NCBI GenBank assembly: GCA_910588615.1 | Contig: CAJUOI010000002.1 | Coordinates: 41,125-105,124, forward strand | From: an uncultured Christensenellaceae bacterium | GTDB taxonomy: Bacteria > Bacillota > Clostridia > Christensenellales > Borkfalkiaceae | Reading direction: 5' to 3' | Length of the DNA stretch: 64,000 bases | Part shown: positions 7,724 through 14,249 of the stretch, one piece after another | How the letters are laid out: each line of letters opens with the position of its first letter | Numbering within the stretch: the stretch's first letter is position 1 | Notes under the pieces: generated by a model | Database searches by the model: none | What the model was told of the DNA's origin: nothing | Seen by the model: the letters and a program-made list of their open reading frames with translations, nothing else | Made by a program: the position numbers and the translations under genes

Positions 7724-8173
7724 ATGATTGATTATTCTTTAAAAGCGCTTACGGCAGACGAGCTTTTCTTTAAGGTAAACCCCATCAAGGCCACACCCGA
7801 TATGAAATTCGAAATCAAGCCCACGTTTTCCCGTCAAATCAGACAGGCGAACGAGAACCCCGAAATCAATATCGTCATGCTCGAATGCAAAATCGAGAGC
7901 AAAGAAGATTCCCCCAAGCCCTTTAACCTGACGGCGCGCTTCGTCGGCGTATTCGAGGTGAAAAACATGAACACGGATGAGGACAAGCGTATCTTCGCAA
8001 TCAACTCTACGGAGACGATTTTCCCCTATCTGCGCGCCGCAATCACCAACCTGACCGCAGACGCGCTCGTCAATCCCCTGACGCTTCCCGTCGTCCCCGG
8101 AGCGACTCTGTTCCCCGAAGACCGCGGCGCAGGCGGCTACACCCTCAACGTAGACCCGAAAATTTTAAACTGA
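7724..8173 (+). CDS. SecB-like protein-export chaperone
   Basis: This 149-residue cytoplasmic protein matches the SecB fold. After the beta-sheet region comes SAINSTETIFPYLRAAITNL-type sequence (FPYLRAAITNL near residue 105), then ALVNPLTLPVVPG, equivalent to the E. coli segment around PYARE and PPLNLPP. SecB keeps precursors unfolded for SecA. It is standard in proteobacteria but patchy in Firmicutes, where SecB-like proteins occur as solitary chaperones or with toxin-antitoxin pairs. No toxin gene is adjacent here. It has its own promoter and terminator. The fold is clear, the role less so. Confidence 0.75.
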   Translation: MIDYSLKALTADELFFKVNPIKATPDMKFEIKPTFSRQIRQANENPEINIVMLECKIESKEDSPKPFNLTARFVGVFEVKNMNTDEDKRIFAINSTETIFPYLRAAITNLTADALVNPLTLPVVPGATLFPEDRGAGGYTLNVDPKILN

Positions 8174-8182
8174 ACGGAACAG

Positions 8183-8216
8183 AAAAGACTCTCGGACGAT
8201 TCTCCGAGAGTCTTTT
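8183..8216. terminator. Bidirectional terminator between secB-like and metallophosphoesterase genes
   Basis: A 13-base perfect stem, AAAAGACTCTCGG with its complement, serves both converging genes. Confidence 0.85.
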
Positions 8217-8219
8217 ATT

Positions 8220-8915
8220 TTATCGAATTTCCGTCAAAGAAAAATTCGTCTTGTCGCACGAAGTTAAAAAATATTCGATTCCGTTCTTCTCCGTCTTCAA
8301 CGGATAGTATCCGTTGCCGTGCAGGTGTCCGAATACGACCTTTTTTACGCCGTTCTCCTCGAACAGCTGCGTAAACAGCGTATCCTCTCTTTTAACGTTC
8401 ATGGGCGGAAAATGCTGCAAAACAACGAGCTCGTCTCCCTCTTCGATGACCTTTTTGACCTCTTGAAAGGCAAGGCGGAAGCGCTCTGCCTCGCGCTTAT
8501 AAATCTTTTCGTCGTGCTCCTGAAAATCGGCGCTTCCGGGACAGGACCATCCGCGCGAGCCCGCGATCACGTATTTGCCGATTTTTACGCAATCGTTTTG
8601 CAAAAAGAAAAAGGAGGGATCGGGCGCTCCGCCGCGCACGTGCGAAATACCGTTCCACCAGAAATCGTGGTTGCCGCGCACGAACACTTTTTTGCCCTTT
8701 AACTCTTTCAGCGAGCGCACGTCGTAAAGCCCCTCTTCGAGCTTCATCCCCCACGAAGTATCGCCGCCGACGAGCACGATATCCTCGTCGGTAACCTTAT
8801 GCTGCCAATCGGCTTTTATTTTTTCGAAATGCCCCTCCCAATTGGCACCGAACACGTTCATCGGTTTATCGGCAAGCCCCGAAAGGTGTAAATCGCTGAT
8901 TGCAAATAATCTCAT
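8220..8915 (-). CDS. Calcineurin-like metallophosphoesterase
   Basis: This 231-residue cytoplasmic protein carries the ordered metal-binding motifs of the family: ISDLHLSG at residues 5-12, VGGDTSWG near 48, VRGNHDFWW near 78, LQHFPP near 163 and FGHLHGN near 195. It probably hydrolyses a phosphodiester or phosphomonoester using two metal ions; the substrate is unknown. The start codon lies only six bases after a TATAAT box, which predicts a leaderless mRNA. No ribosome-binding site precedes the ATG. Confidence 0.9.
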   Translation of the reverse strand: MRLFAISDLHLSGLADKPMNVFGANWEGHFEKIKADWQHKVTDEDIVLVGGDTSWGMKLEEGLYDVRSLKELKGKKVFVRGNHDFWWNGISHVRGGAPDPSFFFLQNDCVKIGKYVIAGSRGWSCPGSADFQEHDEKIYKREAERFRLAFQEVKKVIEEGDELVVLQHFPPMNVKREDTLFTQLFEENGVKKVVFGHLHGNGYYPLKTEKNGIEYFLTSCDKTNFSLTEIR

Positions 8916-8921
8916 AAAAAA

Positions 8922-8950
8922 ATTATACCATGCCCGCAGGAAAAATGCAA
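8922..8950 (-). promoter_or_regulatory. Promoter of the metallophosphoesterase gene (leaderless)
   Basis: TTGCAT (8950-8945), 17-base spacer, TATAAT (8927-8922), then only six bases (8921-8916) before ATG 8915. Transcription should begin at or next to the A of the start codon. Confidence 0.7.
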
Positions 8951-9002
8951 GAAAAAAGCCGTTCGAACGAGAACGGCTGAACTTTTTTGTTTAACGTTTT
9001 TT
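8945..9002 (-). ncRNA. Predicted small RNA of about 55 nucleotides
   Basis: A minus-strand promoter (TTGTCG 9036-9031, TATAAT 9013-9008, spacer 17) is followed within 60 bases by a perfect hairpin AGCCGTTC-tcgttc-GAACGGCT and a T run (8952-8945). No ORF lies between them. The next gene has its own promoter further down, so this unit looks like an independent short transcript. No known family was recognised. Confidence 0.45.
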
Positions 9003-9007
9003 GTTTT

Positions 9008-9036
9008 ATTATATACCGAATCGAAAATAACGACAA
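9008..9036 (-). promoter_or_regulatory. Promoter of the predicted small RNA
   Basis: TTGTCG (9036-9031), 17-base spacer, TATAAT (9013-9008), divergent from the comEC promoter. Confidence 0.55.
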
Positions 9037-9070
9037 GAAAATCTTTGTTGAAATTTTTTTCTTTTCGCGC

Positions 9071-9099
9071 TTGCATTCTCAATGCGATTATGCTATAAT
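9071..9099 (+). promoter_or_regulatory. Promoter of comEC
   Basis: TTGCAT (9071-9076), 17-base spacer, TATAAT (9094-9099). Confidence 0.75.
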
Positions 9100-9143
9100 C
9101 AAACAAAATCACAGAAACTAACACTCAAGAAAAAAGGACGAAA

Positions 9144-11171
9144 ATGCACACGGATGAAAACCGCAAGCCGACGCAGCTAACGGACGTTGCATCCAATCGG
9201 GAAGGGGCGGTTCGGCTGCAAAAACCCAATTTACCGCGTATCAATCTGCGCTTCTTTCTCTATCCTGCACTCGGACTGATCTTCGGTATCTTCCTATATT
9301 GCAGAATTCGCTTCGGCGGAATCAGGGCAACTGATTTCGTCTTTTTTATTTTGCTGTTCGCGCTGTCCGTCCGCCCCGTTTCGTGGAAACGCTACCTTGC
9401 GATTTTTCTCTCCTTTCTGCTGCTGGCAGGCGCGGGCGCGGGGCTCATGCACCTATACGCCGAGCGTTACCGTTCGGGCATGGATACGGGCGAGTACGAA
9501 ATTACGGGCACGGTCGTCTCGTTTACGGTAGACGAAGAAGAGACGTACGTCGTTCTGAATCACCTCTCTTTCGACGGAAAACGCACAGACGGAAAGATGC
9601 AGGCGACGCTTGCTTCCGAGAACGTGCGCACGGGCGACGTCGTAACTCTTTCCGCCTTCGTTTCCCACCTGTCGCTACCCGAAAATTCCTACGGAACAAA
9701 TCTGTTCGTAAAAAATATACGCTACTCTGCGGACGTCGTCCATTTCGACGTAACGGGACGCTCGTCCAACCTCTTGCTGCGTCTGAACGGAAAATGTTAC
9801 GGCGTTCTTCACAACAATTTGGGCGACGACGAAGCGGACGTCGCATACGCGCTTTTAACGGGCAATTCGGGCGGGATGGACGACGGACTTGCAACGGCGG
9901 TAAGACAGGGCGGAATCGCGCATATTTTCGCCGTGTCGGGGCTGCATATCGGTATTCTGTACGGCGCGGTCGCTTTGGCGTTAAAACGGTTCCGACGCGC
10001 CCGCGTGATTCCCGCTTCCGCGCTTGCTTTCGTCTATTCGGCGTTCTGCGCCTTTTCGGTATCCTCCGTGCGCGCCGCGATCATGTGCACCGTGCTTGGG
10101 CTGACGCAGTCGATCGGCAGAAAATACGACTTCCTCGAATCCATCTCCTTTGCGGTCATCGTTACCCTTTTGATTCGCCCCGCCGAATGGCTCTCTGCGG
10201 GCTTTCGGCTCTCCTTTGGCGCGTGCATCGGTTTAGCTCTGTTTTCGGGTACGTTTAAGCGCGGACTGAAAAGAATAAAATGCCCCGCCTTCCTCGCAGA
10301 GTACCTTGCTGCAAATCTGTCGGTCCAGATTTTTACCTTTCCCGTTCTTTACGAAACATTCGGCTACTACTCGGTCTGGGGAATGCTGCTCAACGCGATT
10401 TTGATTCCCGCTCTGCCCGCGCTCTTTCTCGGGCTGTTCGCCTGCACCGTCTTATCGCTTATCATTCCGTCAGCCTCGTCATTTTTCTGCACCGTACCGA
10501 ACGGCATGATTTCCGCCCTTCTCTATCTCTTTTCCGTCGCGGATTTCTCCTTCGTGCTGACGGGTTTTTCGCTCGGCGCGGGCGCAGCCGTCTGGATTAC
10601 GGGAGCCGCCATTCTCTCCGAACGCGTCCGCCTCGGACGTGCAGCCCGCATCGCCGCAGCGTCGCTGCTTGCCGTATTGTTTGCCGCCTGTCTCGTCGTG
10701 CGGAACGCCGTCTGGAACGGCTGCAAAATCGTTGCTGCCGAAAACGGAATGATTCTCGTGCGCACGAAAAACGAATGCGTGCTTATTCTCGCAAATTCCA
10801 CGAATCTTTCCTCTTGCGAACGTTTTCTGGCGCAGCACTACGGCGGCACGCTGAGCGCCGTTGTCGCTTTCCCCGATAACGGATTTCAGGCGGTAAATAC
10901 GGCGCTCTTTCTCGACGCAGAGGAAATCCGCTTGATGAAGGAAACGGATTTGGGCTTACAGGAAACAAACGTCGTCTACGGCGAAACGTTTGCTTACGGT
11001 GAGCTTTTATTCCGCTACGAAAGCGAACGCAAACTGACGCTGACCTGCGAGGACTGTGTGATTGAAATCGACTTTGACGAAACGCAAGCCCTGTTCGGGG
11101 ACTTATTTTTTAACGGCAATGCGGGTTCGTATTACCTTCACGGCGGAAAAATCGTTCGGCTTACGGAATAA
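9144..11171 (+). CDS. comEC: ComEC/Rec2-type DNA uptake channel protein
   Basis: This 675-residue polytopic membrane protein is the channel for single-stranded DNA in natural competence. It has N-terminal helices with an OB-like external domain (about residues 110-200) and then the competence domain. That domain includes LLTGNSGGMDD, the hallmark IFAVSGLHIGILYG near residue 263, SSVRAAIMC and several further helices up to about residue 510. The C-terminal part (about 525-675) is where ComEC often has a metallo-beta-lactamase-like nuclease domain. Here that region is short and lacks the HxHxDH metal motif, so the nuclease is degenerate or absent. No other com genes are in the window. Confidence 0.9.
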   Translation: MHTDENRKPTQLTDVASNREGAVRLQKPNLPRINLRFFLYPALGLIFGIFLYCRIRFGGIRATDFVFFILLFALSVRPVSWKRYLAIFLSFLLLAGAGAGLMHLYAERYRSGMDTGEYEITGTVVSFTVDEEETYVVLNHLSFDGKRTDGKMQATLASENVRTGDVVTLSAFVSHLSLPENSYGTNLFVKNIRYSADVVHFDVTGRSSNLLLRLNGKCYGVLHNNLGDDEADVAYALLTGNSGGMDDGLATAVRQGGIAHIFAVSGLHIGILYGAVALALKRFRRARVIPASALAFVYSAFCAFSVSSVRAAIMCTVLGLTQSIGRKYDFLESISFAVIVTLLIRPAEWLSAGFRLSFGACIGLALFSGTFKRGLKRIKCPAFLAEYLAANLSVQIFTFPVLYETFGYYSVWGMLLNAILIPALPALFLGLFACTVLSLIIPSASSFFCTVPNGMISALLYLFSVADFSFVLTGFSLGAGAAVWITGAAILSERVRLGRAARIAAASLLAVLFAACLVVRNAVWNGCKIVAAENGMILVRTKNECVLILANSTNLSSCERFLAQHYGGTLSAVVAFPDNGFQAVNTALFLDAEEIRLMKETDLGLQETNVVYGETFAYGELLFRYESERKLTLTCEDCVIEIDFDETQALFGDLFFNGNAGSYYLHGGKIVRLTE

Positions 11172-11218
11172 ACTTTTTTATTTCGGTTACAACGCGCCGT
11201 ACTTTTACTTGACATTCC

Positions 11219-11247
11219 GCCTTGCATTTGATAAAATAATCGAAAAT
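11219..11247 (+). promoter_or_regulatory. Promoter of the tRNA-Leu region
   Basis: TTGACA (11219-11224), 17-base spacer, TAAAAT (11242-11247). Confidence 0.7.
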
Positions 11248-11273
11248 AACGCAGGATGTTCGGAGCATACAAT

Positions 11274-11332
11274 GCCCGAACGGTGAAATAGGCAGACGCA
11301 AGGATTAAATCCCTCGGGCAGAATAATAGCCC
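11274..11332 (+). pseudogene. Truncated tRNA-Leu copy
   Basis: The sequence GCCCGAACGGTGAAATAGGC and the bases after it copy the 5' half of the intact tRNA-Leu 28 bases downstream, including a TAA anticodon region. The anticodon stem is shortened, and no variable arm, T arm or CCA end follows. It is transcribed from the same promoter and cannot form a tRNA. Confidence 0.6.
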
Positions 11333-11360
11333 AAAAGACTGAAAACTTAACAAAAACCAT

Positions 11361-11447
11361 GCCCGAGTGGTGGAATAGGCAGACGCAAGGGATTTAAAAT
11401 CCCTCGGTAGAAATACCGTGCCGGTTCAAGTCCGGCCTCGGGCACCA
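11361..11447 (+). tRNA. tRNA-Leu (anticodon TAA)
   Basis: This 87-base type II tRNA has acceptor GCCCGAG pairing with CTCGGGC, an anticodon stem AGGGA/TCCCT around loop TTTAAAA (anticodon TAA), a long variable arm, T loop GGTTCAAGTCC and an encoded CCA end. It marks the left edge of an AT-rich island. Confidence 0.95.
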
Positions 11448-11519
11448 AGACAGACAGAGTTTGAACCTCAAATACGTATTTGTAAACGGGGTTGCGGGCT
11501 TTGTCGCAAAAAGGTAAAA

Positions 11520-11557
11520 GTAAAACGGCAATGAGTTTAAGCTCGTTGCCGTTTTAC
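11520..11557 (+). terminator. Hairpin after tRNA-Leu
   Basis: GTAAAACGGCAA pairs with TTGCCGTTTTAC. It is a likely terminator of the tRNA-Leu transcript. Confidence 0.6.
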
Positions 11558-11670
11558 TATCTCCCACCCAAGAGAGCCCACCCTAATGGTCGTAAATTAA
11601 GATAAATACATTTCGTCATAGATTTACAAGTTTCTACGTTTTTTACGCCAAAAGTGTTACAGTGTTACAT

Positions 11671-11698
11671 AGTGGCGTAGGTAATACTATACGCCACT
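11671..11698. repeat. Hairpin with loop GGTAATACTA
   Basis: Arms AGTGGCGTA (11671-11679) and TACGCCACT (11690-11698). It shares its loop with the hairpin at 11746-11785. Confidence 0.6.
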
Positions 11699-11720
11699 GC
11701 GGGCGGCTGTCGCCGCCCGC
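11699..11720. repeat. GC-rich perfect hairpin
   Basis: Arms GCGGGCGGC and GCCGCCCGC around TGTC, an isolated GC-rich stem in AT-rich DNA. Confidence 0.6.
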
Positions 11721-11745
11721 ATATTGACGCAATTTACGTTACACG

Positions 11746-11785
11746 TTACGGGGTGAACTGGTAATACTAACAGTTCACCCCGTAA
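11746..11785 (-). terminator. Hairpin after the PD-(D/E)XK gene
   Basis: A 15-base perfect stem TTACGGGGTGAACTG with its complement around GTAATACTAA. It directly follows the stop codon at 11791 on the minus strand and can act as a terminator, although no long T run follows. Confidence 0.5.
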
Positions 11786-11790
11786 TTTAA

Positions 11791-12453
11791 TTATAAAGTG
11801 GATTTGCCTAAAAACATATAGTATAAATGTTTACTATATTCTTGCCAATAAATATTGTATTCGTTAAGGAATGATAGTTCTGTAAAACCCGCAGCACACG
11901 TTTGACTTTTTAATTTATTATTTAAACAGAAATCTAAAACTTGATTTGCTGGTATTATTCGATTATGTCGCAACGAATAATTGGAAAATAATGTTCCTTG
12001 CTTAAAACCTTTGAGATAATACAAATCATTTGTTAATAATACGGAATAATAAGCGATAACTTTCTTGCCGTTAATTTCTTTTACTTTTTCAATTCTTGAC
12101 AAATCTGACAAAACCGAATAGCAACCGTAATCTTGTGCTCCGTGATTTTGTAATAAAAATAATTCACCATTATGTATAATAGTTTCTTTGGGCGTTTTAG
12201 TTTTATATTTCAATTCAATTAAGATACAGTCATTACTATTTTGTAACACTATATCTATATAATTTCGTTTATTGTGTTTGTCGTTTGCGCTTTCCAAACT
12301 ATAAAAATACTCCAACCGAACATCAGAATTATAGAGTTCTTTTAATAATAATGCAAATTCAAACTGCAAATCTCTTTCATTATGAAAAATAGGACGGCGT
12401 TGTGATAGCAGTTCAATAATCTTTTTAATATTAAAGTTTTTTAAATCTTCCAT
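11791..12453 (-). CDS. PD-(D/E)XK nuclease-fold protein in the tRNA-Leu island
   Basis: This 220-residue AT-rich gene has the core pattern of PD-(D/E)XK nucleases: an N-terminal helix with a glutamate (HNERDLQFEFALLLKELY), then YIDIVL with the metal-binding aspartate, and IELKYKT with the E-x-K pair about 12 residues later. Such proteins are typical of restriction, defence and mobile elements. It lies 29 bases after the GIY-YIG gene on the same strand, so the pair is probably one operon. No methyltransferase or specificity subunit is present. The exact target and role are unknown. Confidence 0.6.
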   Translation of the reverse strand: MEDLKNFNIKKIIELLSQRRPIFHNERDLQFEFALLLKELYNSDVRLEYFYSLESANDKHNKRNYIDIVLQNSNDCILIELKYKTKTPKETIIHNGELFLLQNHGAQDYGCYSVLSDLSRIEKVKEINGKKVIAYYSVLLTNDLYYLKGFKQGTLFSNYSLRHNRIIPANQVLDFCLNNKLKSQTCAAGFTELSFLNEYNIYWQEYSKHLYYMFLGKSTL

Positions 12454-12482
12454 AATTTAGCTCCTGTTTGAAATTGAATATT

Positions 12483-13327
12483 TTAATTACTGTTCATTCC
12501 GAATTTTCTTGTCAATAAGACTTCTTTCCAGTAAGTTTCGCGTCCGATAACATAATCGTTGCCCAAGTTCATATTACATACTTCTAAAATCGAATACTTA
12601 AAATTATTTTTATAATCAGTGCCGTTATTTTGCAATATTTCTTTCAGCTCAATATTTCCTCCGTGTCCGTTTTTCGCATATTCAGACCAGCGTTGCCATA
12701 TACAATCTTCGCCGTATGCGCTACCTACATATTGCTTGCCAGTAAGCGTATCCACAATTAAGTAAATGCCTTTTACGTTAGATAACGCAGATTTCCACGT
12801 TGCAATATTGTTTCCTATAATATGCTTTAATGTCTGATAAGAAATATTTACATTATCAAAGCCATTAAAATCGTTTATGGTAACTCGTTTATCTAAAATC
12901 GAGGAAATACAAATATCCACAGGCTTAATACCGTTTGTGGGTTGCAATTCCAAATTAGGGTATGAGGCACGATACTCTTTTTTATAGTAAAAAAAATTCT
13001 ACCGATTAAATCCTTTTGATTATCGGTAAGAGTTAATTCGTAATGCCAACCGCTCCAACCGTCATTATGCGATATGGGTTGCGGATTTTGATTATTAACT
13101 TTATAAACACCACCAAAAAGCCAAATATCTTTATCATAATATATCAGTGATATAACATACTCACGACTAAAATTTTTGTTTGTCTGGTCTGCTTGCCATT
13201 CGTCAAATTCATTTATTAAAAATTTATTATACGGCTCTTTTTTATTTGTCGCACCAGTTGCAAAATGAATTTTATACTTTGAATAATCTGCATTTCCAAT
13301 ATTGAGAATGTCAACTAATTTAATCAT
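12483..13327 (-). pseudogene. GIY-YIG nuclease family protein, interrupted by a one-base frameshift
   Basis: Two overlapping frames make one protein. The N-terminal part (from ATG 13327) ends with DNQKDLIGRIFF, and the C-terminal part contains the nuclease core GIYLIVDTLTGKQYVGSA, HGGNIELKEIL and the late RETYWKEVLLTRKFG. Joining them requires one extra base in the A8 run at 12989-12996, giving the continuous reading GRIFFYYKKEYRASYPN. Full length would be about 281 residues, normal for this family. The frameshift could be a genuine loss, a slippage-based switch or an assembly error. The gene is AT-rich, has its own promoter and precedes the PD-(D/E)XK gene. Confidence 0.75.
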
Positions 13328-13353
13328 TTGATACTCCTATCTGAATTTTAATA

Positions 13354-13382
13354 ATTATAGCATTTTAATGTTTAAAAATCAA
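13354..13382 (-). promoter_or_regulatory. Promoter of the GIY-YIG / PD-(D/E)XK unit
   Basis: TTGATT (13382-13377), 17-base spacer, TATAAT (13359-13354), followed by a TAGGAG site before ATG 13327. Confidence 0.65.
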
Positions 13383-13538
13383 ATATATATTAACCCGTTT
13401 ACATTATCCGACAATATTCATATTATTGAGAGTCGTTTACATTTACAGCTTGATAGCAATATTGACAAGCCTTTGCCCGAACAGTGCTACACTGCCCCTT
13501 TGCCGAAAGGCTAAAAAATTTTGGAGGTATAAGAAAAA

Positions 13539-13631
13539 TGCAAAAAGTAGTTTACTCGATAACAAAGGTAAACAAAGACGAGAAGTTGAAAGGTGTAGGT
13601 TATCTGGTTGAAGGTAACTTGCCTCCATAAC
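13539..13631 (+). CDS. Short truncated ORF with a strong ribosome-binding site
   Basis: GGAGGT precedes an ATG at 13539 that opens a 30-codon frame reading MQKVVYSITKVNKDEKLKGV and ending in a stop at 13629-13631. The start has a good ribosome-binding site, and a possible TTGACA box lies at about 13464. The frame ends exactly where a different, GC-richer remnant begins on the other strand, so it is probably the 5' end of a gene cut by a rearrangement. No family recognised. Confidence 0.35.
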
Positions 13632-14053
13632 GCGTAAATCCATGAACGAATGTTGATACCGGTCATCCTTATCCGTAATGCGCCAATACACCTCGCCTTC
13701 GCAGGAATTGTTATCCTCAAACTCAAATTCGTAATGATCGTCTTTCGGGTATCCGTCCTCGAACTCAATATTGCCGACCCGGCTCATTTCGGGATCGCGT
13801 TCGTTGCGGATGAGTTCTTTGAATTTGTCGTAAGCACCGTCGTATTTGCCGTAAACATAGAGACCCGCATTTCCGACGTCTGGCACCAGCAGAACGGGAA
13901 AAATTCACAGAATTTCTCCCGTTCTGTTATGTTGGGGAAGTAATCGGGAAATAGTGATTGTTCGATTTCAGACCCGAACAGGTGTTTTTGTGCGTTATTT
14001 ACAATTCCCGGTCTATACGGAAAAAATAGACTGTGCGCCCTCATTGATTTCAA
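13632..14053 (-). pseudogene. Remnant of an unrecognised gene with one frameshift
   Basis: A frame beginning near 14043 (MRAHSLFFPYRPGIVNN) runs to about 13905. A second frame continues with VLLVPDVGNAGLYVYGKYDG and an acidic stretch to about 13632. Adding one C in the CCC run near 13906 joins them into EFFPVLLVPDVG. No family was recognised. The 3' end is cut at 13631 by the junction with the short plus-strand ORF. A near-perfect hairpin (13889-13925) lies over the frameshift. The region sits between the AT-rich island and the first surface lipoprotein. Confidence 0.35.
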
Positions 14054-14158
14054 AATATTGCGGCTTCCCGAAAGGTTTCAACGAGAAATATAAGTACAGC
14101 TTATATATGATATTAGCAATTCTAATAGTTTATATACAATATTATAAGATACGAATGA
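14054..14158. other. AT-rich spacer before the surface lipoprotein gene
   Basis: No gene or clear signal is seen here. It becomes strongly AT-rich from about 14085 and leads into the promoter at 14159. Confidence 0.4.
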
Positions 14159-14188
14159 TTGACACCGTTTTAAAAAATATGGTAAAAT
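14159..14188 (+). promoter_or_regulatory. Promoter of the surface lipoprotein pair
   Basis: TTGACA (14159-14164), 18-base spacer, TAAAAT (14183-14188). The start codon at 14250 follows AAGAGGT. Confidence 0.65.
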
Positions 14189-14249
14189 TTACTCATAATC
14201 ACACATACTAATCGGGTATGGAAATTTTTGCTTGGATAAGAGGTATCCT

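Larger units (their letters stand above)
11448..11790. other. Non-coding stretch with three long hairpins beside tRNA-Leu
   Basis: No gene is seen. It holds a palindrome CAAATACGTATTTG near 11470, a hairpin terminator at 11520-11557, and three perfect inverted repeats at 11671-11698, 11699-11720 and 11746-11785. The first and third have different stems but the same loop, GTAATACTA. Base composition falls sharply from about 11590 onward. Confidence 0.6.

Noticed and set aside
8953..8977. Hairpin read on the plus strand as a comEC attenuator
   Set aside because: It lies upstream of the comEC promoter, so it would not be in the comEC transcript.
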